Source: Lewinellaceae bacterium (GTDB taxonomy: Bacteria > Bacteroidota > Bacteroidia > Chitinophagales > Saprospiraceae). From it: a stretch of 64,000 bases of DNA. Position 1 is the first letter of the stretch. Every line of letters starts with the position of its first letter. This document shows, one piece after another, positions 8,598 to 17,647 of the stretch. The DNA lies in contig JACJYM010000004.1 of assembly GCA_020636155.1 (NCBI GenBank), forward strand, positions 124,001 to 188,000. Reading direction: 5' to 3'. A program made the translations under genes and the position numbers. Below the pieces are notes generated by a model. That model saw only the letters and a program-made list of their open reading frames with translations. It was not told the origin of the DNA and ran no database searches.

Positions 8598-10068
8598 ATA
8601 CCTCAACCAAATCTTTCTTAAACCGAAGCAGCCATATACAATAGATTGTCAAAATTAGTATTTTCAATAATTGCGCTGCATACACATTGATGGGCCAATG
8701 ATCTATTGAATAACCTACTAAAACTGATAGGGTCAATACTCCTAGAATTAATAATATCTTAGACACAGGATAGTGAATTGGATATTTTTTCTGCCCAATA
8801 AAATAAGCCAACAAAACCATGATGAGATAACAAATCATCGAAGTCACCGCAGAAGCAATGTATCCATACTTTGGAATCAAAAGTATACTGAGCCCAATTG
8901 TAACAATCATGGAAATCAATGAAATCAAAGCCCCATAGCCAGTTTTATTACTTAGTTTGTACCAAATAGCCACATTGTAATATAATCCCAGAAAATAAAA
9001 TCCATAGAGTAGGTATGGCACAATATCTATGGCATCTCGATAACTTTGACCAAATACTTTGACAATAATATCTGCAAATAAATAGGTCGACAATACGATT
9101 ACGCTACCTGCCACACTGTAAGCAAGAGCGATGACACCATACACCTCCTTTTTATCAGGGTCTTCTGCATGTTGCCTGAAAAAATAGGGCTCTACCGCAT
9201 AACTAAATGCCGTTGTAAATAGATTCATCCCCAAGGCAATTTTTGCGACGGCCATATAACTTCCACTAACGGCTTTATTTGCATCCAAATCAAAATCTAA
9301 AAAATATTTTAGAAAAATGGCCGCACCTGACTGGTTTACAACGGCAGCTACTGATACGATGACCAGTGGTGCAGAATATAACAAAATGGGCTTTATAAGA
9401 CTTCTTTCTCCCACCATACGATATCTGAATAATTCGGGCAACAATAGAAGAAATACGACCAGACTCGCCATCAAGTTGGAGAAGAAGATATAGTCAATTT
9501 CCTTTTTAATGCCTAATAAAGAAGAAATCTGAGTGTACCAAGATTGATTAATTCTAGGTAGTATCTCCAGAAAAAAAAGGATGAAGGTAATGGTCAGGAC
9601 AACATTGGCTATTTTATAAAACATAAATCTGACCGGTCTACTCTCTAGTCTAAATCGTGCAAAAACCAGTGTCGTCACGGCATCAAACCAAAGAATAAGA
9701 GCTATCCATCTAATGTAATATTCAAATCCAACGTAACTAGACCAAATAGCAATCTGGTCAGCCCATAAATACAAGATTCCTGAAATAGTACTACTAATAA
9801 AAAGCAATATGTAAAACGAACTGGCAAAATTCACCTCCCTCCTAGACAATTCACTGCCGAATCTAAAAAATGCAGTATCTAACCTGAACACCATAATCGC
9901 CAAAAAAATACCTGAGTAAGCGTATAATTCGCTGTAAGTACCATAGTCACTATTGCCAAACTTATTAGTCATATAAAGCGTGGTCAAAAATAAGGTAAGC
10001 ACCTTTGGAGTCACAGCAGATAGACCATAAATTATTGTTTCATTTGCGAGTTTTTTAATCGCTGACAT
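8596..10068 (-). CDS. polysaccharide/oligosaccharide flippase (Wzx-like, MOP superfamily)
   Basis: 490 residues with about 12-14 hydrophobic segments spread over the full length, typical of the MOP-superfamily exporters that flip lipid-linked sugar units across the inner membrane. The N-terminal block (LANETIIYGLS....LTLFLTTLY, then a GxYSELYAYSG turn) and the charged RFRLESRP loop around residue 135 fit the flippases seen in Bacteroidota. It stands alone, without glycosyltransferases or a polymerase, so the sugar substrate cannot be told. A -7 promoter element lies 20 nt before the ATG. Confidence 0.87.
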   Translation of the reverse strand: MSAIKKLANETIIYGLSAVTPKVLTLFLTTLYMTNKFGNSDYGTYSELYAYSGIFLAIMVFRLDTAFFRFGSELSRREVNFASSFYILLFISSTISGILYLWADQIAIWSSYVGFEYYIRWIALILWFDAVTTLVFARFRLESRPVRFMFYKIANVVLTITFILFFLEILPRINQSWYTQISSLLGIKKEIDYIFFSNLMASLVVFLLLLPELFRYRMVGERSLIKPILLYSAPLVIVSVAAVVNQSGAAIFLKYFLDFDLDANKAVSGSYMAVAKIALGMNLFTTAFSYAVEPYFFRQHAEDPDKKEVYGVIALAYSVAGSVIVLSTYLFADIIVKVFGQSYRDAIDIVPYLLYGFYFLGLYYNVAIWYKLSNKTGYGALISLISMIVTIGLSILLIPKYGYIASAVTSMICYLIMVLLAYFIGQKKYPIHYPVSKILLILGVLTLSVLVGYSIDHWPINVYAAQLLKILILTIYCIWLLRFKKDLVEV

Positions 10069-10087
10069 ACAGTATGTATTAGATGTG

Positions 10088-10095
10088 CAAAAATA
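10088..10095 (-). promoter_or_regulatory. -7 promoter element TATTTTTG of the flippase gene
   Basis: Exact TAnnTTTG match on the minus strand, 20 nt before the start codon. A TTTG stands 16 bp further upstream (10112-10115), a little closer than the usual -33 spacing. Confidence 0.55.
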
Positions 10096-10156
10096 GGTCT
10101 TATTATAAAATCAAATATGTATTTATCTAATTTCTAGAAAAATAGATTTTCAAACG

Positions 10157-10170
10157 GTGATGTAGGTTAC
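10157..10170. promoter_or_regulatory. weak copy of the sulfide-gene dyad upstream of sulP
   Basis: GTGATGTAGGTTAC; read on the other strand it is GTAAC-CTAC-ATCAC. It resembles the dyads at 42192 and 46123 but its second arm has one more change. It is centred about 53 nt before the predicted transcription start of the SulP gene. Confidence 0.3.
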
Positions 10171-10203
10171 TTAATTTCCAAAATTAAAATCAAGGGAATT
10201 ACG

Positions 10204-10211
10204 TACTTTTG
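10204..10211 (+). promoter_or_regulatory. -7 promoter element TACTTTTG of the SulP gene
   Basis: Exact TAnnTTTG match 36 nt before the ATG at 10247; no clear -33 element. Confidence 0.55.
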
Positions 10212-10246
10212 TAAACTTATATATCGAACAACTAATCAATACAGCG

Positions 10247-11917
10247 ATGCAGTTTTTCCCAACAGTAGACTTAAAACAATACAATAAAAGCGACTTTACT
10301 TATGATTTGTTAGCAGGATTGACAAGTTCTGTGATGGTCGTTCCTCAGGGGATGGCCTATGCTATGCTTGCAGGATTACCCGCGATATACGGCTTGTATG
10401 CCGCTCTGATTTGTTTGGTTGTATATCCAATATTAGGCACTTCTGTTAACCTCATGGTGGGTCCTGTTGCATTGGTTGCTATTATTTCCTTCAATGCCGT
10501 GAGTCATTTATATCCTTCAAATACGGATGGATTCATTACCACAATGATGCTCTTGGGATTATTGGCGGGATTGATACAGCTAATATTTGGAATAGCTAGA
10601 TTGGGAATGATTGCCAATTTCCTTTCAAAACCCGTAATACAAGGATTTACCGGAGCAGCAGCTATTATTATTGCCCTCAGCCAGATAAAATATGCCATAG
10701 GTGTAGATATAAATAGAGCTCCTACATTTCTTCAGAATTTAATAAACACCATTCAATCCTTACCAAAGACACATTGGCAAAGTCTGGCAATAACTTCGGT
10801 TTGTATCGCTATTATTATGTTGATAAGAAAATGGAAAAAACTCTTTCCGGCTGGCTTATTGGTCGTAATTATAAGTATAATTTTGAGCTATAACTTTCAT
10901 TGGGATGAGTATGGTGTAGCGGTTGTAGGTACGGTGCCTAGTGGGTTTCCGTCTTTGTCTATTCCACCTATAAGTTATGAAATCATCATTAAGCTATTGC
11001 CATCGGCTTTTGTGGTTGCTATTATTAGTTTTATCGAGTGCATGGCTATATCTAGGTCACTATCTACTCCAGAGCAAGCACAAAAACTCAAACCAAATTC
11101 TGAATTGATAATTCTAGGGATCAGTAAGATATTAGGGTCGATGTTTCATGGATTCCCCAGCTCCGGTAGTTTTACACGATCAGCCGTTAATCAGCAGGCA
11201 GGCGCTAGAACCGCATTATCTTCATTAATAGGATCCGTTCTCATTGCTATGGTTTTGCTTTTTATGGCTCCGGTATTTACCTACTTACCAAAAGCAGTGC
11301 TGGCCTCGATCGTCTTAGTGTCTGCCATTGGAATGTTAAATTTTAAACACGAGTTCCGATTGTTTAATCTAGACAGACATGATTTTTATGCTTTTATCTT
11401 TACATTCATTGCGACATTAATATTAGGAATCCAACAGGGTGTATTTGTAGGAATTACTGTTTCTCTTCTCATGCTCATTTGGAAATTATCAAAACCTAAT
11501 CATGCGATATTGGGAGAGCTTCCTGAGAGCAAAGGAGTTTATAAAAACAGAGATCGATTTGATGATGTGACTGAGGATTCAGATATTCTAATTTTTAGGT
11601 TTGATGGAGATTTAAATTTTGCCAATATTGACCATTTTATAAAATCCTTGACTGATGTCACAAGTGAGAAGAAAAATTTAAAATTGATAATTATGGATTT
11701 CAGTTCTATTTCTAATATTGACAGTACTGCTATTGAGCAATTAATTTTTATCAAAAAACTCCTTGCCAAAAGCTCTATAGAACTTTACATCTCCGGCATG
11801 AAGGGTGAAGTAAGAGACCTATTCCATAAATATCAACTAGATAGTACATTCCCTGTCGAAAATAGATTTTTCAACATTCATCAAGCGGTCAGTCACTATC
11901 GCGAGTTGACTTCTTAG
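10247..11917 (+). CDS. SulP (SLC26) family inorganic anion transporter with STAS domain
   Basis: SulP proteins move sulfate, bicarbonate or other anions across the inner membrane, usually coupled to H+ or Na+. The 556 residues have an N-terminal transmembrane domain (about 10-420) that opens with the family signature PQGMAYAMLAGLPAIYGLYA, includes the conserved FPSSGSFTRSAVN loop near residue 305, and ends in a cytoplasmic STAS domain (about 440-550; FRFDGDLNFAN and MDFSSISNIDSTA). The actual substrate cannot be read from sequence. A dyad resembling that of the sulfide-oxidation genes lies upstream, which would favour sulfate, but this is weak. Its end overlaps the convergent MscS gene by 4 bp. 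Confidence 0.93.
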   Translation: MQFFPTVDLKQYNKSDFTYDLLAGLTSSVMVVPQGMAYAMLAGLPAIYGLYAALICLVVYPILGTSVNLMVGPVALVAIISFNAVSHLYPSNTDGFITTMMLLGLLAGLIQLIFGIARLGMIANFLSKPVIQGFTGAAAIIIALSQIKYAIGVDINRAPTFLQNLINTIQSLPKTHWQSLAITSVCIAIIMLIRKWKKLFPAGLLVVIISIILSYNFHWDEYGVAVVGTVPSGFPSLSIPPISYEIIIKLLPSAFVVAIISFIECMAISRSLSTPEQAQKLKPNSELIILGISKILGSMFHGFPSSGSFTRSAVNQQAGARTALSSLIGSVLIAMVLLFMAPVFTYLPKAVLASIVLVSAIGMLNFKHEFRLFNLDRHDFYAFIFTFIATLILGIQQGVFVGITVSLLMLIWKLSKPNHAILGELPESKGVYKNRDRFDDVTEDSDILIFRFDGDLNFANIDHFIKSLTDVTSEKKNLKLIIMDFSSISNIDSTAIEQLIFIKKLLAKSSIELYISGMKGEVRDLFHKYQLDSTFPVENRFFNIHQAVSHYRELTS

Positions 11918-12738
11918 CCTCCAATATTGCCCATTTCAACACCTTCGGAGTAGGCAACTTTAATTTGGTTTCGACTAAATGCTGATTTTATGCGGGCATA
12001 GGCTTCATAGTACACCTCCCAATAATCATCAGGAATAACATAAGGCCTTACAGAAATAACGATATTATGGCTTTCAAAATTTTCAATCCCAATCTCCGGT
12101 TCAGGACTTTTGAGAACTTTGTCGATACTTAGTAATTCGTTCATAATAATGCCTTTTATCTTGGGAAAATCCTCGCTGTATGGCATCAATACTTTTAACT
12201 CCATTCTGATATTGTCTCTCAATGAATAGTTCGTCACGATTCCCGAAATTATTTCTCCATTAGGGATTATTAATACCTTATTTCCGGGTGTAATGACTTC
12301 GGTATAAAAAATGTGAATATTCAACACTTTACCAAATTTATCATTAAAATCTATCCAATCATCGACTTTATAGGGTTTAAATAATAAAACAATGATTCCC
12401 GCAGCAAAATTTCCCAAACTCCCCTGTAATGCCATTCCCACGGCAAAACCCAATGCGGCTAATACGGCGACAAATGAGGCTGTGTTAATACCAAAAATTC
12501 CCGCGATGATAAAAATGACAACACCTTTCATACAGATGTCTAGAAAAGAAATTAAAAAGCCATTGATTTCCTTAGAGAGGTTAGCTTTTGAAAGTGCTGC
12601 CGATACCATTTTTGTCAGCTTTGCAACAAGCCAAAAACCAACAATCAGAACGACGATTGCAAGTAAAACCTTCGGTGCAAACTCCATAAAAAAGTTTTGT
12701 GCTTTAACTATGTAATTTTGGGCATCGATATTTTCCAT
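11914..12738 (-). CDS. small-conductance mechanosensitive channel (MscS family)
   Basis: 274 residues, the size of E. coli MscS. Three membrane segments lie at about 17-42, 62-85 and 88-120. TM3 has the glycine/alanine-rich pore helix (AALGFAVGMALQGSLGNFAAG), followed by the FKPYKVDDWI beta-domain entry and the conserved PNGEIISG block. It opens under membrane tension to release solutes after osmotic downshock. GGAG stands close before the start codon. Convergent with, and 4 bp overlapping, the SulP gene. Confidence 0.94.
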   Translation of the reverse strand: MENIDAQNYIVKAQNFFMEFAPKVLLAIVVLIVGFWLVAKLTKMVSAALSKANLSKEINGFLISFLDICMKGVVIFIIAGIFGINTASFVAVLAALGFAVGMALQGSLGNFAAGIIVLLFKPYKVDDWIDFNDKFGKVLNIHIFYTEVITPGNKVLIIPNGEIISGIVTNYSLRDNIRMELKVLMPYSEDFPKIKGIIMNELLSIDKVLKSPEPEIGIENFESHNIVISVRPYVIPDDYWEVYYEAYARIKSAFSRNQIKVAYSEGVEMGNIGG

Positions 12739-12765
12739 CTCCTATTTCTTAAATTTATCCAATGA

Positions 12766-12773
12766 CAAATATA
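12766..12773 (-). promoter_or_regulatory. -7 promoter element TATATTTG of the MscS gene
   Basis: Exact TAnnTTTG match on the minus strand, 28 nt before the start codon. Confidence 0.5.
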
Positions 12774-12879
12774 GCATTGTAGCTTGAATTCCATAGAAAC
12801 ATTACTTTTAACATTTTGATACAACACTTAACAACTCGTTATTTTTAATTCCTTATTTCTCTATTCTTAATGTTTCAAT

Positions 12880-12887
12880 TAATTTTG
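12880..12887 (+). promoter_or_regulatory. -7 promoter element TAATTTTG of thrS
   Basis: Exact TAnnTTTG match 41 nt before the thrS ATG. The short leader leaves no room for a T-box or attenuator. Confidence 0.55.
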
Positions 12888-12927
12888 CATTTCTGTAAAT
12901 GATAATAAATAGAAATTTTAAAAGACT

Positions 12928-14859
12928 ATGATAAATATTACTCTACCTGATGGCAGTGTAAAACACTTTGAAAAAGGGGTTACATCCATGGAAATTGCAC
13001 AGTCTATTAGTGAGGGACTTGCAAGAAATGTGCTTTCGGCAGAAGTTAATGGTGTGGTATGGGATGCCTCTAGACCAATATATGATGACTCAACAGTTAA
13101 GCTATTAACATGGAATGATGAAAAGGGGAAAAATACTTTTTGGCACTCCTCCGCACACTTGCTAGCTGAAGCTTTAGAGTCCTTATATCCTGGTATAAAA
13201 TTTGGAATCGGACCTCCGATAGATACAGGTTTTTACTACGATGTTGACTTAGGTGATGTCAGCCTAAGTGTCAACGATTTGCCGGCTATTGAAGACAAAA
13301 TGTTGGAATTGGCGAAGGAAAAAAATGCATACGTCAGGCAAGAAATCTCAAAATCGGATGCCATTCAGTATTTTGAAGAAAAAGGTGACGAATACAAGCT
13401 TGAGTTGCTTGACGGTCTCGAAGATGGTCATATCACCTTTTATACTCAAGGAAATTTTACCGATTTATGTCGAGGTCCTCACATCCCAGATACAGGATTT
13501 ATCAAGGCCATAAAGCTTACGAAAGTTGCAGGATCCTACTGGAAGGGTGATGAAAATAGACAAACTCTAACCCGTATTTATGGTGTAAGTTTTCCGAAAC
13601 AAAAAGAATTGACGGAGTACCTTACGATGATCGAAGAAGCCAAAAAACGGGATCACCGAAAGCTTGGTGCCGAGTTGGATCTCTTTATGTTTTCAGAAAA
13701 GGTCGGTGCCGGATTACCTATATGGTTGCCAAAAGGAACTCAACTAAGAGAAAGACTTCAAAATTATCTTCGCGATGAGCAAGAAAAAAGAGGGTACAAA
13801 ATGGTGGTTACCCCGCATATCGGGGGTAAGGAACTTTATGTCACTTCAGGACACTATGCAAAATATGGTGCTGACAGTTTTCAGCCCATTCACACCCCAC
13901 GTGAGGGTGAAGAATTTCTCTTAAAGCCAATGAATTGTCCACACCATTGCGAGATATTTGCACATAAACCCAAATCCTATAAAGAATTGCCTCTACGAAT
14001 TGGCGAATTTGGTACTGTGTATCGTTATGAGCAAAGTGGAGAATTGCATGGTCTATCAAGAGTCCGAGGATTTACGCAGGATGATGCCCATATTTTCTGC
14101 ACTCAGGATCAATTGAAATCAGAATTTTTAAATGTGCTAGACTTAACCACTACGGTACTGCATAAAATGGGATTCAACGATTTCACAGCTCAGATATCAC
14201 TCCGCGATCCCGACAATCCCGATAAATACATCGGTAGCGACGAAAACTGGAAAGCTGCAGAGTCCGCCATTATCGAAGCCACCTTAGAGTCAGGATTAAA
14301 GACGACAACAGTACTGGGGGAGGCAGCATTCTACGGCCCTAAGTTAGACTTTATGATAAAAGATGCATTGGGTCGATCCTGGCAATTGGGTACTATTCAG
14401 GTAGATTACAACTTGCCTGAAAGATTCAACTTAGAATATGTGGGTTCTGACAATAAAACGCATAGACCAGTCATGATTCACAGGGCTCCTTTTGGGTCGA
14501 TGGAGAGATTTATTAGTATCCTTATCGAGCATACGGCCGGTAAGTTTCCACTTTGGCTAACACCTGACCAAATCGCCATTCTCCCAATTTCTGACCGTCT
14601 TAATGATTATGCCAAAGAAGTGGAATTAAAGCTTTCAAAACATGACATAAGGGGTTTTATCGATGATAGAACAGAATCCATAGGTAAGAAAATCAGAGAC
14701 AATGAGTTGAAAAGAATCCCATTTATGCTGATTGTTGGTGACAAAGAAGCTGAAAATGGCGAAGTATCCATTCGTCGACAAGGCGAAGGTGACCTTGGCA
14801 GCATGAAAGTTGAAGATTTTGTCATTTTATTCAATGAAGCTCTGGCTAAAAACGATTGA
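12928..14859 (+). CDS. thrS: threonine--tRNA ligase
   Basis: Class II aminoacyl-tRNA synthetase that charges tRNA-Thr. The 643 residues show all bacterial ThrRS domains in order: TGS (1-61), the editing domain with the HSSAHLLAEAL motif near residue 72, the SAD linker with TDLCRGPHI, the catalytic core with the zinc-binding Cys337 in MNCPHHCEIF, motif 3 in MIHRAPFGSMERF, and the anticodon-binding domain from about residue 545. Start, length and motifs are regular. The stop codon overlaps the start of the next gene (TGATG), so the two are translationally coupled. Confidence 0.98.
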   Translation: MINITLPDGSVKHFEKGVTSMEIAQSISEGLARNVLSAEVNGVVWDASRPIYDDSTVKLLTWNDEKGKNTFWHSSAHLLAEALESLYPGIKFGIGPPIDTGFYYDVDLGDVSLSVNDLPAIEDKMLELAKEKNAYVRQEISKSDAIQYFEEKGDEYKLELLDGLEDGHITFYTQGNFTDLCRGPHIPDTGFIKAIKLTKVAGSYWKGDENRQTLTRIYGVSFPKQKELTEYLTMIEEAKKRDHRKLGAELDLFMFSEKVGAGLPIWLPKGTQLRERLQNYLRDEQEKRGYKMVVTPHIGGKELYVTSGHYAKYGADSFQPIHTPREGEEFLLKPMNCPHHCEIFAHKPKSYKELPLRIGEFGTVYRYEQSGELHGLSRVRGFTQDDAHIFCTQDQLKSEFLNVLDLTTTVLHKMGFNDFTAQISLRDPDNPDKYIGSDENWKAAESAIIEATLESGLKTTTVLGEAAFYGPKLDFMIKDALGRSWQLGTIQVDYNLPERFNLEYVGSDNKTHRPVMIHRAPFGSMERFISILIEHTAGKFPLWLTPDQIAILPISDRLNDYAKEVELKLSKHDIRGFIDDRTESIGKKIRDNELKRIPFMLIVGDKEAENGEVSIRRQGEGDLGSMKVEDFVILFNEALAKND

Positions 14860-15221
14860 TGGAGGACTGGTTGTTAGATTTTGAATGGTTGAAGCTTCGC
14901 ACTGAAATTAAGGAACAGTTTAAAAAAACGGAGCTTCCGGATATGGATGCCATCTTATTTTTAATTGGTATACAAGAATTGGGTCAACCCTCAAAAAAAA
15001 CATTTACAAAGGAAGAAAAGCGGGATTTAATGCATATCGCAGTCTGCACCTTGTTCGAAGATGAGGGTTATTACGAATTTGTGGGAAGAGACCAAGATGG
15101 TTGGCCACATTGGAAAGAAAGAAAAACTTTCGAAATCCAAGGAATTAATAATCAAGAACAAATACTCAAAGAACGAATTGTCGTTTATTTTAGGAATATG
15201 GATCAAATTACTCAGAATTAA
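14859..15221 (+). CDS. small acidic protein coupled to thrS, unknown function
   Basis: 120 residues from the ATG that shares one base with the thrS stop; a TTG one codon upstream is also in frame. It is acidic, has no signal peptide or membrane segment, and looks like a compact alpha/beta fold (WLKLRTEIKEQF, then HIAVCTLFEDEGYYEFV and RDQDGWPHWK). I recognise no characterised family. The overlap with thrS suggests a fixed stoichiometry or a translation-related job, but this is inference only. Confidence 0.75.
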   Translation: MEDWLLDFEWLKLRTEIKEQFKKTELPDMDAILFLIGIQELGQPSKKTFTKEEKRDLMHIAVCTLFEDEGYYEFVGRDQDGWPHWKERKTFEIQGINNQEQILKERIVVYFRNMDQITQN

Positions 15222-15322
15222 TTGATAAGAAATCAAGACCTTGTCTTAGATAAATACTACGGTCTGGTGGGATGATTACCCGTTTATGATTGATTTTTGT
15301 TTAACAAACACTTTTTTAAAAA

Positions 15323-15967
15323 ATGAAAAATTTAATAATACTATCTCTACTTAGCCTTTTTGCATTTAGTGCCTGCAATACTGGGCCACAAAAAGTAAAA
15401 GTAAGTACAGAATACGGCGATATGGTTTTTGAATTGTATGATTTCACTCCTCAACACCGAGACAATTTTGTAAAATTGGTGAAGGAAGGCTATTATAACG
15501 ACCTGTTGTTTCACCGAGTTATTTCGGGCTTTATGATTCAAGGGGGAGATCCAGATAGCAAGGATGCAAAACCTGGTCAAAATTTAGGAATGGGCGGCCC
15601 TGGCTACCTCATTCCGGCCGAGATAGGTGCTCCACATTTTAAAGGAACTCTAGCAGCAGCCCGTACCGGTGACATGGGAAATCCTGATAGAAAATCTTCA
15701 GGATCTCAGTTTTATATCGTGCAAGGTCGACCACAGTCGGATTCGGCACTTGATGCGATAGAACAAAGATTTGGGTTTAAATACAACAAGGCACAAAGAG
15801 AGAAATACAAGGCCATAGGGGGAACTCCCAATCTAGATACTCAGTACACCGTCTTTGGAGAAATCATTTCAGGAATGGACGTAATTGACAAAATAGCAGC
15901 CGAGCATACCGGCCCTAATGACCGACCAATAAAGGATATCAAAATGAAAATCACCCTCGTAAATTAA
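15323..15967 (+). CDS. lipoprotein cyclophilin-type peptidyl-prolyl isomerase
   Basis: 214 residues. A lipoprotein signal peptide ends in SLFAFSAC with Cys18 as the lipidation site, so the enzyme should sit in the outer-membrane/periplasmic space. The cyclophilin domain (about 25-214) keeps the active-site blocks LFHRVISGFMIQGGDPDS and SSGSQFYIV and catalyses cis/trans isomerisation of Xaa-Pro bonds. It carries the Bacteroidota insertion (about 138-170) before QYTVFGEIISGMDVID. An 8-bp gap separates it from a paralogue, and the pair is probably an operon for folding exported proteins. Confidence 0.93.
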   Translation: MKNLIILSLLSLFAFSACNTGPQKVKVSTEYGDMVFELYDFTPQHRDNFVKLVKEGYYNDLLFHRVISGFMIQGGDPDSKDAKPGQNLGMGGPGYLIPAEIGAPHFKGTLAAARTGDMGNPDRKSSGSQFYIVQGRPQSDSALDAIEQRFGFKYNKAQREKYKAIGGTPNLDTQYTVFGEIISGMDVIDKIAAEHTGPNDRPIKDIKMKITLVN

Positions 15968-15975
15968 ATCACATT

Positions 15976-16875
15976 ATGGTAAAAACACTTAATAAAATAT
16001 TATACTTCATAATACTGTCCTTGATTGTTCAGTCCTGTGCCAAACCCATTGCAGATTTTACAATGTCTGCTAATGAGGTGAAAGCTCCGAGTAATGTGCA
16101 ATTTACCAATGACTCTAAAAAAGCTGAAAGCTATTTTTGGGATTTCGGAGATGGAAATACATCCGATCAAGAGTCCCCTGGCCACAAATATTATTTATCA
16201 GGAAAATACACAGTAAAACTAACCGCTAAAAAAGGAAAAAAAATGAGCGAAATAGAAAAAGAAATCATCGTAGAAGCACCTCATGACTGTACCGTCGAAA
16301 TGGAAACTACGGCCGGAACGATCACCATCAGATTATCAGACGCAACACCTGCACATAGAGATAATTTTATCAAACTGGCAGAAAGTGGATATTTTGATGG
16401 CACCCTGTTTCATCGAGTAATCGATGGATTTATGATACAAGGAGGAGACCCCGATAGTAAAGGAGCTCCTGCTGGCAAAAGACTTGGAATGGGTGGCCCG
16501 GGGTATACTGTACCTGCCGAATTTGTGGATACCTTAGTTCATGTAAAAGGGGCTCTCGCCGCTGCCCGTCAAGGAGACCAAGTAAATCCTGAAAAAAGAT
16601 CTTCGGGTTCTCAATTTTACATTGTGGATGGAAAACCTGCCTCTTCTCAAGAATTAGACATTATGGAAGCAAGAAAAGGGATCAAATACACTAAAGAAAT
16701 CAGAGATATTTATAACACCATAGGTGGAACACCTTTTCTTGATATGGAATATACGGTCTTTGGCCAAGTAGTGAAGGGTCTTGACGTCATTGACAACATT
16801 GCTTCTGTTCGTACAGATGGAGCTGATAGACCCACTGAAGATGTCATTATAAAACACGTCAAGGTAATCAAGTAG
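15976..16875 (+). CDS. lipoprotein cyclophilin with N-terminal PKD domain
   Basis: 299 residues. The signal peptide ends in SLIVQSC with Cys21 as the lipidation residue. Residues about 25-95 form a PKD domain (YFWDFGDGNTSDQESPGHKY is diagnostic), followed by a cyclophilin domain (about 105-299) with LFHRVIDGFMIQGGDPDSKG and SSGSQFYIVDG. This is a paralogue of the preceding gene with an added beta-sandwich, which may bind sugars or proteins and position the isomerase at the cell surface. The same insertion before EYTVFGQVV supports a recent tandem duplication. Confidence 0.93.
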   Translation: MVKTLNKILYFIILSLIVQSCAKPIADFTMSANEVKAPSNVQFTNDSKKAESYFWDFGDGNTSDQESPGHKYYLSGKYTVKLTAKKGKKMSEIEKEIIVEAPHDCTVEMETTAGTITIRLSDATPAHRDNFIKLAESGYFDGTLFHRVIDGFMIQGGDPDSKGAPAGKRLGMGGPGYTVPAEFVDTLVHVKGALAAARQGDQVNPEKRSSGSQFYIVDGKPASSQELDIMEARKGIKYTKEIRDIYNTIGGTPFLDMEYTVFGQVVKGLDVIDNIASVRTDGADRPTEDVIIKHVKVIK

Positions 16876-16897
16876 TTCTTAAAAATCAATACCTAAG

Positions 16898-17647
16898 ATG
16901 AAAAAGGCATTTGGAATAGACGTAGGAGGCACGGGAATTAAAGGCGCTATCGTCGATGTGGAACATGGTGAATTGCTTACAGAAAGGCGAAAATTCTTGA
17001 CTCCTAAACCTGCGACTCCCGATGCGGTCATCAAGGAAGCTAAAAACTTATTAAAATCTTTTGACTGGAAAAAAGGAGTGGTTGGGATTGGATTTCCCGC
17101 AGTGGTTATCAACGGAATATGCAAGTCAGCCGTCAATATTGATAAGAAATGGATAAATTTCCCGGTAAAAGAAGCATTTGAGCAAGCATGTGGAAATCCC
17201 GTTTCGGTCATAAATGATGCAGATGCCGCCGGCATTGCCGAAATGAAATTCGGTGCTGGCATGGGGGTTAAAGGAAGTGTATTGATGCTTACACTAGGTA
17301 CGGGTATCGGTTCATCTCTATTCATAGACGGAAAGCTGATTCCCAATATTGAATTTGGTCAATTGGTCTACAAAAAAAGTGTAGCAGAACATTATGGATC
17401 CAACAAACATCGGGAACAACTTAAACTCTCATGGAAAGACTGGGGTGCTTCACTCAATGGTGTGATAAAATACTATGAAAAAGTATGTCACCCTGAGTTG
17501 ATAATCTTGGGTGGTGGAGTCAGTAAAAAATTTGATAGTTTCAGCGCTTTTCTAAAATTAGATGCTCCAGTCATTCCAGCAAAATTACTAAATGGTGCAG
17601 GCACAATAGGTGCTGCATACTTTGCCGTAGCTAAGTCTAAAAAATAA
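16898..17647 (+). CDS. ppgK: ROK-family kinase, polyphosphate-glucokinase-like
   Basis: 249 residues. The N-terminal phosphate-binding loop GIDVGGTGIKGAIVD, the catalytic block VINDADAAGIAE and the second phosphate loop LTLGTGIGSSLFIDGKLIPN are those of polyphosphate/ATP glucokinase, which makes glucose 6-phosphate. The length is also typical for PpgK. The usual E-L-G-H sugar motif reads EFGQ here (about residue 152), so a histidine expected to contact the sugar is replaced. The enzyme may therefore have altered affinity or substrate. Its stop overlaps the next start (TAATG). Confidence 0.82.
   Translation: MKKAFGIDVGGTGIKGAIVDVEHGELLTERRKFLTPKPATPDAVIKEAKNLLKSFDWKKGVVGIGFPAVVINGICKSAVNIDKKWINFPVKEAFEQACGNPVSVINDADAAGIAEMKFGAGMGVKGSVLMLTLGTGIGSSLFIDGKLIPNIEFGQLVYKKSVAEHYGSNKHREQLKLSWKDWGASLNGVIKYYEKVCHPELIILGGGVSKKFDSFSAFLKLDAPVIPAKLLNGAGTIGAAYFAVAKSKK

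Noticed and set aside
12888..12927. T-box or attenuator in the thrS leader
   Set aside because: The leader after the predicted start is about 35 nt, too short for a T-box, and shows no hairpin.
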